64,000 bases of DNA, from the NCBI RefSeq assembly GCF_006715025.1, contig NZ_VFMK01000001.1:2790001-2854000 (forward strand), written 5' to 3'. Positions 49,759-59,174 of the stretch are shown piece after piece. The translations under genes and the position numbers were made by a program. This DNA is from Serratia fonticola. Lineage in GTDB: Bacteria; Pseudomonadota; Gammaproteobacteria; Enterobacterales; Enterobacteriaceae. The notes beneath the pieces are model-generated. The model saw nothing but the letters and a program-made list of their open reading frames with translations, had not been told where the DNA came from and did not search any database. Every line of letters starts with the position of its first letter. Position 1 is the first letter of the stretch.

Positions 49759-51450
49759 TTATTGCGCATCCAGTGCGATAAGTGCATCCGGCAAGGTGGG
49801 GTAGAAATGCAGTTTCCCTTCGATAGGGTGCATACGTGCCCGGGCCAGGGTTTTTAGCGGTTGGAAGGGGATATCGGTGATCACCAGTTGCTTGTCGGCG
49901 GGCAGGGTAGCGATATAACGCTGCAGTGCATTCAGCCCTCCGGCGTCCAGTACCGGTACGGCGTCCCATTGCAGCACGACGGTGTGATATTCCTCACCGC
50001 GCAACAGGAGTTCGTTGAAGATACGTTCGGCAGCGGCAAAGAACAACGGTCCGTTGACGCGCAGTACCAGGCGGCCCTTGTCGTGGCTTAATTCACTCAG
50101 GCGTGTCATGCGTGCGATACGGCGCATAAACAGCAAAGACGCCAGCACGATACCCACGGTAATGGCGATCACCATATCAAACAGTACCGTCAGTGACATA
50201 CACAGCAGCATCACCAGAATGTCGTCTTTCGGTGCCCGGCGCAGCAGATAAATCACTTTATGCGCCTCACTCATGTTCCATGCCACCAGCAACAGCAGCG
50301 AGGCCATGGCTGCCAGCGGCAGATAAGACAGCCAGGGTGCCAGTACCAATAAAGCCAGCAGCACCATCAGGGAGTGAATAATCGCGGATACGGGGGAGGT
50401 TGCCCCCGCACGGACGTTGGCTGCTGAACGTGCAATCGCCGCCGTAGCGGTAATGCCACCGAAGAACGGGGCAATGATATTACCCGCCCCCTGACCGATC
50501 AGCTCGGCATTGGAGTTATGTTTTTTGCCGGTCATACCATCCAGAACAACCGCACACAGCAGCGATTCAATCGCGCCGAGCATCGCCATGGAAAACGCTG
50601 CCGGCAACAGAGCAGAAAGCATATGCCAACTCAATTCAGCAGGCTGTCCATCAGCGGCAGGCAGATTCCAGGGCAATACCCATTGTGGCAGAATGGGCGG
50701 AATACCTTGGCCTTGACCGCCGTCGGCCAGTTCAAAGCTGAAACGCGAGCCGATGGTGGCAACCTGATGATCGAACAAGGACAGAACCGCCATCACGGCG
50801 GTCCCTGCCAACAGGGCGGGCAGGTGGCCGGGAATACGCAATCCAAGCTTTGGCCACAGCACCAGGATCAGCAAGGTGACAACCCCAATCAGCGTATCGC
50901 CGAAGTCCAGCGTGGGCAGAGCGTGAAACAGGGCATACACCTTGCCGATATAGTTCTCTGGCACCTCCGCCAACTGCAGGCCAAAGAAATCCTTCACCTG
51001 CATGGTGGCGATGGTAATGGCGATCCCAGAGGTAAAACCGAGCGTGACAGAAAGCGGAATATATTCGATCAGGCGGCCAAATCGTGCCAGCCCCATAATC
51101 AGCAGGAACAAGCCGGAAAGCATCGTAGCGATCAATAAGCCGGAGAGACCAAACTGCTGTGAAACGGGGTAGAGGATCACGACAAAGGCCGCCGTGGGGC
51201 CGGAAACGCTGTAGCGTGAGCCGCCGCTGACGGCAATGACGATCCCGGCGATGGCGGCGGTATAGAGCCCATATTGCGGTGGGACACCACTGGCAATGGC
51301 CAATGCCATCGCCAGTGGGATCGCGATAATGCCAACGGTAACCCCGGCAATGGCATCTTTGAGTAGACGTTGAAGAGAATAAGGTTCACGCCAGCAGGCG
51401 TCGATCAGAGCGCTGAAAGGACGTATACCGTTAATTTCGTGCGTTTTCAT
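49759..51450 (-). CDS. dauA: SulP-family C4-dicarboxylate transporter DauA
   Basis: This 563-residue inner-membrane protein has the SLC26/SulP layout: a short N-terminus, about twelve to fourteen helices with the conserved GLYTAAIAGIVIAVSGGSRYSVSGPTAA, and a C-terminal cytoplasmic STAS domain (about residues 440-560). It matches YchM/DauA (559 in E. coli), an aerobic succinate transporter at acid pH that is also linked to fatty-acid metabolism. In E. coli it is beside prs; here it is beyond kdsA. It converges on kdsA. Confidence 0.88.
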   Translation of the reverse strand: MKTHEINGIRPFSALIDACWREPYSLQRLLKDAIAGVTVGIIAIPLAMALAIASGVPPQYGLYTAAIAGIVIAVSGGSRYSVSGPTAAFVVILYPVSQQFGLSGLLIATMLSGLFLLIMGLARFGRLIEYIPLSVTLGFTSGIAITIATMQVKDFFGLQLAEVPENYIGKVYALFHALPTLDFGDTLIGVVTLLILVLWPKLGLRIPGHLPALLAGTAVMAVLSLFDHQVATIGSRFSFELADGGQGQGIPPILPQWVLPWNLPAADGQPAELSWHMLSALLPAAFSMAMLGAIESLLCAVVLDGMTGKKHNSNAELIGQGAGNIIAPFFGGITATAAIARSAANVRAGATSPVSAIIHSLMVLLALLVLAPWLSYLPLAAMASLLLLVAWNMSEAHKVIYLLRRAPKDDILVMLLCMSLTVLFDMVIAITVGIVLASLLFMRRIARMTRLSELSHDKGRLVLRVNGPLFFAAAERIFNELLLRGEEYHTVVLQWDAVPVLDAGGLNALQRYIATLPADKQLVITDIPFQPLKTLARARMHPIEGKLHFYPTLPDALIALDAQ

Positions 51451-51678
51451 CTAGGTAGTAGACCAAGTCTGGAAAAGAGAACGGAATGGCGGGCCATGGC
51501 GGTCCGTCTCGGATAGCTGATCGATACCATACCCCTTTCTGGGGGCAGATACCTAGACTTGTATCAATGCAGGAGGAAATCGCTGAAATTTATATGACTC
51601 TTTGGCCGGTTGGGGCAACTGCGCCTTGTGGCGGCTATCGCCCGCCTGTTACCCGAAGAAAAGTGTTATTTTTAGCGC

Positions 51679-52164
51679 TTAGTGTACCGCAGGCAGGGAT
51701 AAGCCGAGAAAGCGAGCAAGAGTGCTGACCAGCAGGTGATGGTCCTCCAAGTGCGGTGAGCCGGAAATAGAAATAGTTCCAATACAGCCGATATTTACCA
51801 GGTTGATAGGAAACGCGCCGCCATGGGCTGCGTAGTCGTGTACGCTAAGGCCATACCGTTCTTCAAGTGTCACTTGGCGCTGCTGCAGGCGCAGACCAAC
51901 GGCATAAGAACTTTTATGGAAATGTTTGACCACGTTGCGTTTGCGGCGAACCCAGTCGGCAATATCCGGGGTAATTCCGGGCATGGCATAGTAGAACCGC
52001 GTTTGTCCGGCGAGTTGGATCTCGATAGCGATCGACAAGTGACGTTGTTCTGCGGTATTTTTCAGTGCTACGCCTAACTCCCAGGCGGTGGTGTGATCGA
52101 AATGGTTGAAGGCTAATGTCGTTTCCTGTGCAGCCAGCGCTTGTAAATCTTCATCAATATTCAT
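51679..52164 (-). CDS. UPF0303-family protein
   Basis: This 161-residue cytoplasmic protein is of the UPF0303 (YBR137W-like, DUF336-related) family: WELGVALKNTAEQRHLSIAIEIQLAGQTRFYYAMPG, RKRNVVKHFHKSSYAVGLRLQ, and DYAAHGGAFPINL with the conserved Gly-Gly-Pro-type loop. Relatives of the DUF336 group bind haem or cobalamin-like cofactors, but the role of UPF0303 is unsettled. It stands alone, divergent from the diguanylate cyclase. Confidence 0.8.
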   Translation of the reverse strand: MNIDEDLQALAAQETTLAFNHFDHTTAWELGVALKNTAEQRHLSIAIEIQLAGQTRFYYAMPGITPDIADWVRRKRNVVKHFHKSSYAVGLRLQQRQVTLEERYGLSVHDYAAHGGAFPINLVNIGCIGTISISGSPHLEDHHLLVSTLARFLGLSLPAVH

Positions 52165-52365
52165 GACATTTCCCCTTGGTGTGATTGATAACAGACTATC
52201 CTGATCTTGAGAAAGGGCATAGATGGCTTGGCTATAACTAAGAACGGTTAATCTCTTATTATCTCAGCCATTATGTGTAGTACCGGAACCGATGAGACAA
52301 GGATTTGTTCTCGAAAGCTGTCAGACAAATCACTTTGATGTATCGTTGGAGCATGCCGAATTTTT

Positions 52366-53466
52366 ATGACATACATAGCGTCGATCTCTTCTTTCTACAG
52401 CGACGCGTGCATTACCTATGCCACGCTGTCAGTGAGTTACTTTGCGCTGAGCAAAAGTTCCCCTTTTTCCTTTCAGTCCGCCTTGTGGCGTAGAGTGTTG
52501 TTTGGGGTGCTGGCAGGGTTAGCGGCTTTATATCTGGGCGAAGGCCGGCTGCAGTTATCCGCAAATATGTATTACAGTTTTGCCATGTTGCCGATGATAC
52601 TGGTGATATTTTACGGCGGTGGGATCAGCGGACTGGTGTGCTATCTGGTGAACTTTGCTTTTACCGGCGGCTTTACGCTGGATAATCTGTTTATCGCCTC
52701 GATTGTTTTACCGCTGTTGCTATCAAGAGTCTGGCTTAAGAAATCATTCAAGGTGTTTTATCTCACCATCGGCATTATTGCGCTATACCGCATCGGCATT
52801 GCGAGTGTGTTTGTGGATTTCCGCAGATTATGGGTGGATATCCTTGTGTTTCAGTTTGCCTCTGCGCTTTGCCTGGCGGTTTGTTACCATGCCTTGAATT
52901 TTAAAGAACGCCATATCCATGCCTTCTTTTCAATGCGTAATAAGGCGACGACGGACAGTCTGACTCACATTAACAACCGCGCCAGTGTGGATTACAAAAT
53001 GCTGATGCAGCACACCCAGCGTCAATCCTGTGGTTTGATGATCCTGGATTTGGACGACTTCAAAAAAGTGAATGACACCCATGGCCATTTGGCGGGTGAT
53101 GAGGTGTTATCCAGCGTCGGGCGCATCTTGCAGGATTGTGTACGAAATGAAGACTTCGTTGGGCGTTATGGGGGAGAGGAATTTATTGTCATCACCTCCA
53201 GCTACGATCCCGAGCACATTGCGGCCATGGCTGAGCGTATTCGCAGCCGGGTGGAAAGCACCGTTTTTAATACGGAGGGGGGCGACGTGATCCATATGAC
53301 TATTTCTATTGGTACCTCACTCTATCTGCCCGGTATGACGGTGGATAAAGCGATAGAGATAACCGATGAAGCCCTTTACGACGCCAAGCGTGAGGGCAAG
53401 AATCGCGTCGTCAGTAGCCGCTTGATGCCTCTATCGCCGCTGGGGGACGGGTTCAGGCGAGGATAG
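52366..53466 (+). CDS. membrane-bound diguanylate cyclase
   Basis: This 366-residue protein has about five to six N-terminal membrane helices (residues 40-175, resembling a 5TM sensor of the LYT type) and a C-terminal GGDEF domain from about residue 190. The active-site loop is RYGGEEF (GGEEF at 269-273) and an RxxD inhibitory site is present at 260-263, five residues before it, so it should make c-di-GMP with product feedback. The ligand of the membrane sensor is unknown. The ribosome site before the ATG is weak. It is a single gene. Confidence 0.88.
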   Translation: MTYIASISSFYSDACITYATLSVSYFALSKSSPFSFQSALWRRVLFGVLAGLAALYLGEGRLQLSANMYYSFAMLPMILVIFYGGGISGLVCYLVNFAFTGGFTLDNLFIASIVLPLLLSRVWLKKSFKVFYLTIGIIALYRIGIASVFVDFRRLWVDILVFQFASALCLAVCYHALNFKERHIHAFFSMRNKATTDSLTHINNRASVDYKMLMQHTQRQSCGLMILDLDDFKKVNDTHGHLAGDEVLSSVGRILQDCVRNEDFVGRYGGEEFIVITSSYDPEHIAAMAERIRSRVESTVFNTEGGDVIHMTISIGTSLYLPGMTVDKAIEITDEALYDAKREGKNRVVSSRLMPLSPLGDGFRRG

Positions 53467-53608
53467 CCTAAGCCATGTTCCTCTCCCTCTTGGGCGTCTC
53501 TCTCATGCACTAGGGGCTCTGTAAACAAGGCGTCGTAGAATTTACTCGGCCCGTTCGGAGCCGCTGTCGATTATTCCAAAGCATTGCTAAACCAGTTCTT
53601 TCTTGGTA

Positions 53609-53631
53609 CCGATATTTGGCCGGAATATCGG
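53609..53631 (+). promoter_or_regulatory. 8-7-8 palindrome upstream of the metallophosphatase gene
   Basis: CCGATATT at 53609-53616 and AATATCGG at 53624-53631 form a perfect inverted repeat around TGGCCGG. ATTTT follows, so it could be a weak terminator of the diguanylate cyclase transcript or an operator for the lipoprotein gene that starts 85 bases later. Confidence 0.45.
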
Positions 53632-53715
53632 ATTTTGGCATTTGTCATCTTGCTGACACAGAGGAAACTCATTATTACAAAAAATATTTATTTTTAATTT
53701 AAAATGGAGTTTATC

Positions 53716-55893
53716 GTGAAAAAAACAGCTTGGCCGTTTGGCTTTCTCTTTATCTCTTCCTTTCTTCTGGCCGGATGTGATGATACCCATAGCAACAACG
53801 ATCTTGTACAACCTCCTTCCCCAACAGAACCCCCAATAACGCAAAAATCGGAAAAAGTGGCATTTATGCCCGATGTGCATTTTCATGATGTTTACGGAAC
53901 CTTCGAGGAAAATGCTTTTAGCGGTCTGATGAACAGCAAGAGCGGGCAGCCTGCCATTATCCGTACCATGTATGCGCAACTGACGTCGACCCGGTTGTTC
54001 AATGAGAACTATTTTGCTTTTCTTGCAGCTTTGGAAGATGCAGCCCAACGTGGGATTAAGGTGATCGCACTGCCAGGAGATTTCAGCGATGATGGTCAGC
54101 CAATCCATATGCGTGGGCTAAAAAAAGTATTGGATGAGTATTCTCAACGCTATGGCATCGAGTTTTTCGCCGCTCCCGGCAATCACGATCCCAATGTGCC
54201 ATTTGCACGTCCCGGTGGTAAAAGTGATTTTCTGGGGGAGGGAGGCAAAGAACAACGGATTTACAGCAAGGGAGCTGCCGAGTGTAAGGGTTACACCGAT
54301 ACTTGGGCATTGATCGATGCAGGGTATGAGCTACCCACAGTTTGCACGGAAGATATTCGGGAGTTGGGCTATGAGGGGGTGACTGCCCCCCTCGCTGAAC
54401 ACGGGTTTATGCCCAAACCTGCCTATATTTATTGGGAAACTCCTTACAGCACCTATTCAACCGATACCTACAACTTTAATACCGCACGCCAACAGGCTGA
54501 TTGGCAATATCGGCATTACGAGATTTGTGTCGAGGGGACTGGGGGCGCCTATAAGAAAAGTGATTACACGCATTGTTTGCAGGTTCCTGATGCCAGCTAT
54601 CTTGTTGAACCGATAGCAGGAGTGTGGCTGCTGGCTATTGATGCCAATGTCTATATTCCTACATCTTCCGCTAATGATGCGGAGCCGATGAATCCCACTA
54701 ACTTTAATGGTTCAGGCAATGCGGGATATAACCGGATGCTGACCCACAAAACACATGTCATTGAGTGGATAAAAACCGTGACACAGAGGGCTAAAGAACA
54801 GAATAAACAACTGATCGCCTTTAGCCATTTCCCGATGACTGAGTTTTATAATGGGGCCTCTGATGACATCGAAGCCTTATTTGGTACTGGCAGTTTCCAG
54901 ATGGCACGCCGCCCCGCAGAAGATACTGCTCATGCATTGGCACAGGCTGGCATTCAGATTCATGTCGGCGGGCACATGCATTTCAATGACACCGGTGTAC
55001 GAGAGTATGACGATGGTTTTCTGGTGAATATTCAAGCTCCGTCAATGGCGGCCTATGTACCGGCTTATAAGTTGCTCACGCTCACCAGCGAGAGTGCAAT
55101 CGAAGTGGAAACCATACGACTTGAGCAGGTTCCGCGTTTCGATGAGCTGTTTGAGCACTATGAGATGGAGCATCAGCATCTGGCTGCACAGAACTCAGAC
55201 AAATTATGGAATGCAAATATCCTTTCTGCGAAAAATTATCATGAATTCAATAGCATATATCTCTCTGAACTGACTCGCCTACGTTTTTTGCCCAGTGAAT
55301 GGCCCTGTGAAATGCGTGAAATGCTATTCAATATGAATGGCCGCGATATGCTGATCCTCTCCCAATTGGATACCGCCGTGACCTTGGCTCAATTACAGGC
55401 CAATCCGGCGTTGTCACCGGTGGTAACCCTCGCCAAATGTACAGTCAGCACGCCTAATGAGCCACCGAGCGTAGCGACAGAGACGATTATCGCTGACTGG
55501 GATCGTGCCCAGATCAAAGCGGCTTCATTGGCAGAAGCCAACAACATTTCGCTGGACGATTTTGCCTTATGGAGCGGATTTGACTTGGCTACCGATTTCT
55601 ATCGCCTGGCTAACGCCGGAGATCTGGCGTTGGATGACATAACCCCTGAACGGATCGATCAATACACCGTGCTGGCTGATGCTTTAGCGAATATTCAGGC
55701 AACGATCGACTTTTCTGACAAGAAAGTGTTGGATAAAAATACAGTTAGCCAAGTATTCCAGAACCGTTTTGGTGCCCTGTTTGCCATATTGCGTAAGCTG
55801 GGAACTTCATTGCCACCTAGCGACCATTTTATGATTAACTTCGACCAGCGTGAGGTAGTCAACCTGAGTGATAGACAAGGATTTGTAGAATAA
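53716..55893 (+). CDS. calcineurin-like metallophosphoesterase lipoprotein
   Basis: This protein of about 725 residues is an exported lipoprotein (lipobox LLAGC, Cys21) with Asp at +2, which would keep it in the inner membrane facing the periplasm. It has the full metallophosphoesterase set: MPDVHFHD (Asp53, His55), LPGDFSDDG, PGNHDPN, FSHFPM and GGHMHFND. A C-terminal extension of about 280 residues has no family I recognise. The start is read as GTG at 53716 with GGAG seven bases before; an ATG at 53704 is possible but would bury that site. It is a single gene; the phosphate-ester substrate is unknown. Confidence 0.82.
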   Translation: MKKTAWPFGFLFISSFLLAGCDDTHSNNDLVQPPSPTEPPITQKSEKVAFMPDVHFHDVYGTFEENAFSGLMNSKSGQPAIIRTMYAQLTSTRLFNENYFAFLAALEDAAQRGIKVIALPGDFSDDGQPIHMRGLKKVLDEYSQRYGIEFFAAPGNHDPNVPFARPGGKSDFLGEGGKEQRIYSKGAAECKGYTDTWALIDAGYELPTVCTEDIRELGYEGVTAPLAEHGFMPKPAYIYWETPYSTYSTDTYNFNTARQQADWQYRHYEICVEGTGGAYKKSDYTHCLQVPDASYLVEPIAGVWLLAIDANVYIPTSSANDAEPMNPTNFNGSGNAGYNRMLTHKTHVIEWIKTVTQRAKEQNKQLIAFSHFPMTEFYNGASDDIEALFGTGSFQMARRPAEDTAHALAQAGIQIHVGGHMHFNDTGVREYDDGFLVNIQAPSMAAYVPAYKLLTLTSESAIEVETIRLEQVPRFDELFEHYEMEHQHLAAQNSDKLWNANILSAKNYHEFNSIYLSELTRLRFLPSEWPCEMREMLFNMNGRDMLILSQLDTAVTLAQLQANPALSPVVTLAKCTVSTPNEPPSVATETIIADWDRAQIKAASLAEANNISLDDFALWSGFDLATDFYRLANAGDLALDDITPERIDQYTVLADALANIQATIDFSDKKVLDKNTVSQVFQNRFGALFAILRKLGTSLPPSDHFMINFDQREVVNLSDRQGFVE

Positions 55894-56216
55894 CTGGCAA
55901 ACACCCAGCGCCAGAAACTGCGTTCTGAAGCCATTGTGAACGGCAATTGCAGGGCTCTGTCCTGAGCCCTGTACCCACGCCTACGCTTAACTTGCCCTGT
56001 CTGCTACGCGGAAATGACTCGCCCTTCTGGGCCTGTAGCTCCTGGCAACATAGCCTTGTTCAGCAGGTCATGATGCGCTCAACGCCAACACTCGAATTTG
56101 CGCTTAGCGGGTCAGTTTTGCATCGGTGTTGGATAACCCTGCGGCAAACACCACTTTTGCTGAGGTGAGCCCGGGTATTGAAGCCATTGAAGGCGTCGAA
56201 CTTTCTCTTTGAACTT
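55894..56216. other. non-coding stretch before the tRNA-linked repeats
   Basis: About 320 bases without a supported gene. Its right end already contains CTTTCTCTTTGAACTTGGCGG, a partial copy of the edge of the repeat units that follow. Confidence 0.4.
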
Positions 56217-56719
56217 GGCGGTGAGAGAGAGGGGGGGATTCGCTGCGCTCACCCTTCGGGCGGCCTGTGGCCGTCCAAAATGGCAGGCCATTTTGTCGAA
56301 CCCTGTCGAGGCTTCTCACCCCTCTCCGTAGGGGAATAGGCAAAAAAAAAGTCTGAACGTAAGCTCAGACTTTCTCTTTGAATTTGGCGGTGAGAGAGGG
56401 CTTGATTCGCTGCGCTCACCCTTCGGGCGGCCTGTGGCCGTCCAAAATGGCAGGCCATTTTGTCGAACCCTGTCGAGGCTTCTCACCCCTCTCCGTAGGG
56501 GAATAGGCAAAAAAAAAGTCTGAACGTAAGCTCAGACTTTCTCTTCGAATTTGGCGGTGAGAGAGGGCTTGATTCGCTGCGCTCACCCTTCGGGCGGCCT
56601 GTGGCCGTCCAAAATGGCAGGCCATTTTGTCGAACCCTGTCGAGGCTTCTCACCCCTCTCCGTAGGGGAATAGGCAAAAAAAAAGTCTGAACGTAAGCTC
56701 AGACTTTCTCTTTGAATTT
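56217..56719 (-). repeat. three tandem 167-169 bp units derived from the tRNA-Ser 3' end
   Basis: Units span 56217-56385, 56386-56552 and 56553-56719 and are almost identical. Read on the minus strand, each starts with CCCTCTCTCACCGCC, the last bases of the tRNA-Ser gene including CCA, then a terminator hairpin with nine T, then about 90 GC-rich bases. The same plan, tRNA 3' end repeated at ~178 bp intervals after tyrT, is known in E. coli (rtT repeats). A fourth, single copy lies behind the second tRNA-Ser at 59424-59582. The repeated short frames inside are not considered genes. Confidence 0.85.
56676..56707 (-). terminator. terminator directly after the first tRNA-Ser
   Basis: On the minus strand AAAGTCTGA and TCAGACTTT form a 9-bp stem with an 8-base loop, followed by a run of nine T (56676-56684 on the plus strand as A). 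The same hairpin recurs in the other units at 56342-56373, 56509-56540 and behind the second tRNA at 59540-59571. Confidence 0.9.
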
Positions 56720-56808
56720 GGCGGTGAGAGAGGGGTTCGAACCCTCGATACACTTTCGCGTATACACACTTTCCAGGCGTGCTCCTTCAGCCACTCAGAC
56801 ACCTCACC
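56719..56808 (-). tRNA. tRNA-Ser(GGA), copy 1
   Basis: The minus strand begins GGTGAGGTGTCTGAGTGG, has the anticodon loop CTGGAAA (anticodon GGA, reading UCC/UCU), a long variable arm as in all tRNA-Ser, the T loop GTTCGAAC and G73 with CCA encoded at 56719-56721. Length is 90 bases. The acceptor ends with a G-U pair (G7-U66), unlike copy 2, which has G-C. Confidence 0.95.
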
Positions 56809-56844
56809 GTTTTTGTTGCGCGTTACTCAGTGCAACGGGGCGCT

Positions 56845-56873
56845 ACTATAGGGAGACTCGGCTAACCGGTCAA
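56845..56873 (-). promoter_or_regulatory. promoter of tRNA-Ser copy 1
   Basis: On the minus strand TTGACC (56868-56873) and TATAGT (56845-56850) are exactly 17 bases apart, followed by a GC-rich discriminator (AGCGCCCC) typical of stringently controlled stable-RNA promoters. Confidence 0.85.
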
Positions 56874-56999
56874 GAATATTTTCGCGGTTTTAGCGCAGGT
56901 GGTTAAGCCGTGGCCGCTTTGCTGCAAAGTCAGGCAAAGGCGTATGAGGCACCTCTGCGCATGCCTGAGCGCTTTTTGTCTGTGGCACCGCGTGGTTGC

Positions 57000-57290
57000 T
57001 CAGGGCATCAGGCCGACAAAGACCGTTTTTTTACGTGGGCAGGTCATCAGCGACTCTAACTGCTCAACACAGGCTTTGTAATGTGGGGTTGTCTTATGGA
57101 AAGCGACGGCTTGCTCATCAGCGTAAGCCTCGTAAATATAAAAACGCGTAGGGATTTCGGGATCCTGCAGCACATCGAAACGCAGATTGCCTTTTTCCTG
57201 AATTGAACCCAGGTGGTTTTGGCGAAAAACCTCGATAAACTGTTCAACTTTGTCGTCATAAACGTTAATTTCGACCAGTGTAACGTGCAT
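57000..57290 (-). CDS. lsrG: autoinducer-2 processing enzyme LsrG
   Basis: This 96-residue protein is LsrG: MHVTLVEINVYDDKVEQFIEVFRQNHLGS and the FDVLQDPEIPTRFYIYEAY and FHKTTPHY stretches match the enzyme that isomerises phospho-AI-2. The start at 57290 follows AAGGAGATACTTT; a longer frame to 57329 is rejected. It normally ends an lsrACDBFG operon, but here only a fragment of lsrF precedes it, and no lsrK, R, A, C, D or B is nearby. The reading frame is intact, so it may still be expressed. Its role without the rest of the pathway is unclear. Confidence 0.92.
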   Translation of the reverse strand: MHVTLVEINVYDDKVEQFIEVFRQNHLGSIQEKGNLRFDVLQDPEIPTRFYIYEAYADEQAVAFHKTTPHYKACVEQLESLMTCPRKKTVFVGLMP

Positions 57291-57382
57291 AAAGTATCTC
57301 CTTAGAGGGAAGCGACCCGACGCATTCATCCCCTCTCACCAAGAGAGGGAATGTCACTTTTCATATCCAACCTTAACGTGTA

Positions 57383-57499
57383 TTAACCCTTTTCGCTAAG
57401 GAACAATTGATAAGCGTGTTTTGCAGTTTCGTTTTGATGCACGATAGCATGCACCGCCTTGATCAGGGCAACCGGGGCCTCTGACTGGAAGAACGAGCG
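57383..57499 (-). pseudogene. lsrF: remnant of lsrF (3' end)
   Basis: On the minus strand about 38 codons read RSFFQSEAPVALIKAV, then HQNETAKHAYQLFLSEKG and a TAA at 57383-57385. This is the C-terminus of LsrF, the thiolase that follows LsrG in AI-2 breakdown. Upstream of codon RS the similarity stops and no complete LsrF exists. It lies about 90 bases before lsrG in the normal gene order lsrF-lsrG, so it marks a deleted lsr operon. Confidence 0.75.
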
Positions 57500-57558
57500 G
57501 CACTGGGGAACAGGCGACAATGCACTCGAGCTTTACCTATCCTCATGTGACAGAACCG

Positions 57559-59007
57559 TTAGCTTTGCTTTTCAGCGACCACCGCTGGCTGTTCCTCTTC
57601 CAATAATTCATAAATCGCTTTACCCACCTTTTGGATCGCTCGCTCGATCTCGCTGGTCATCGGTTTGCTGTAACTGAGTCGCAGGCAATTACGGTATTTT
57701 CCTGCTGCAGAACTAATAAATCCCACGGCAATTTGTACGCCCTGCGGTAACAAACAGCGGTTCAGGCGTTGGCTATCAAATCCATAAGGCAGCTCCACCC
57801 ATAACATAAAACTCCCTTGTGGCCGGCTCAGACAGATGTTCGGGGGAAAATACTTCATGATCCACCCGGTCATAATGTCGCGATTACGTTGATACTGGCG
57901 GCGCATGCGGCGTAAATGCTGCATGTAATGCCCTTGCTTGATGAATTCGGCCATTGCCAGTTGTGGCAAGGTGCCTACCCGCCCGGCAGAAATATATTTC
58001 ATATGCAACGCTTTTTCTAAATACCGCCCCGGTGCAATCCAACCAACACGCAAACCGGGCGCAACAGTTTTAGAGAAGGAACTGCACAACAATACGCGGC
58101 CATCATCGTCAAATGAAGCAATGGTCGGCGGACGCGGGTATTGGTATGCAAGCGCGCCATACACATCATCTTCAATAATCGCAACGTCATAGCGTTGGGC
58201 CAACGTTAACAAAGCCTTTTTACGCTCATCCGGCATGTTATAGCCCAACGGATTATTACAGGTTGGTGTGAGTTGAATGGCTTTAATCGGCCATTGATCT
58301 AGCGCCATTTCCAATGCTTCGAGACTGATTCCAACCACAGGATCGGTCGGGATTTCAATCACTTTCATGCCCATCCCTTTCAGGGTTTGCATTGCGCCAT
58401 GAAAACTGGGGGAGTCTACCGCCACAATATCACCAGGCTGGCAAACGGCACCTATTGCAATCGCCAGCGCACCATGGCAACCAGAGGTAATAATGATATT
58501 TTCTGCTGATTGATGATTCCCACTGTCCAGCATCAGGCGGGCAATCTGCTCACGCAGCACCATGGTGCCGTAAATATCGTCGTAATCCAGCATTTCCTCG
58601 CCTTGATGCTGGCTAATACGCCCAAGCAAACGGCTGAGTATTTTAAGACCTGGAGCAGAAAGGTCTGGCGAACCGACTCCCAGATGTATCACATTTTCTT
58701 GCTCGCCCCTCTTCAAAAATTCCAGCGTGTTTTCCCACTGAGATATTTCGACGGGTCTTTGTGTATGGCGGCATACAGCGGGCAAAGACGGTAGATTCGA
58801 ACTACAACGCACGAAGTATCCCGATTTCGCCCGCGCCTCAATAAGCAAGCACTCTTCCAGTTGCCGATATGCCTGCTGTACGGTGCTTATGCTGACCCCA
58901 TGCTCGTCACTCAACGTTCTAACCGACGGGAGTCGCTCCCCGGCAATATACAGCCCTTCTTTAATGCGCTGGCTAAGAATATCGGCCAATTGTTGGTAGC
59001 GAGTCAT
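57559..59007 (-). CDS. MocR-type (GntR-aminotransferase) regulator
   Basis: This 482-residue protein has a GntR winged helix (YQQLADILSQRIKEGLYIAGERLPSVRTLSDEHGVSISTVQQAYRQLEE, residues about 4-70) joined to a fold-type I aminotransferase-like domain with the PLP lysine in SSFSKTVAPGLRVGW. MocR proteins use PLP or its adducts to control vitamin B6, GABA or taurine genes. The ATG at 59007 follows AGGTG; a GTG three codons earlier is less likely. It is divergent from the DUF1127 gene, the likely target. It sits where the rest of the lsr operon would be. Confidence 0.88.
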   Translation of the reverse strand: MTRYQQLADILSQRIKEGLYIAGERLPSVRTLSDEHGVSISTVQQAYRQLEECLLIEARAKSGYFVRCSSNLPSLPAVCRHTQRPVEISQWENTLEFLKRGEQENVIHLGVGSPDLSAPGLKILSRLLGRISQHQGEEMLDYDDIYGTMVLREQIARLMLDSGNHQSAENIIITSGCHGALAIAIGAVCQPGDIVAVDSPSFHGAMQTLKGMGMKVIEIPTDPVVGISLEALEMALDQWPIKAIQLTPTCNNPLGYNMPDERKKALLTLAQRYDVAIIEDDVYGALAYQYPRPPTIASFDDDGRVLLCSSFSKTVAPGLRVGWIAPGRYLEKALHMKYISAGRVGTLPQLAMAEFIKQGHYMQHLRRMRRQYQRNRDIMTGWIMKYFPPNICLSRPQGSFMLWVELPYGFDSQRLNRCLLPQGVQIAVGFISSAAGKYRNCLRLSYSKPMTSEIERAIQKVGKAIYELLEEEQPAVVAEKQS

Positions 59008-59174
59008 TGATATCACCTGATAAATAGAGAGGGATCAGTACAGATGGCACTAATTTTTACCATTCAGTTTACTTATCACACATCTGTATGGAAATAATAG
59101 CCACTTTTTGCATCTGTAAAGTTTTTCACCAAAGTATCATTCTTATGGCTCACCTGCTGATGAGGTAGTCAATA

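Noticed and set aside
56217..56719. CRISPR array or repeated 64-69-codon protein genes
   Set aside because: Units are contiguous near-identical 167 bp copies without spacers, each made of tRNA end plus terminator; the repeated frames are a by-product.
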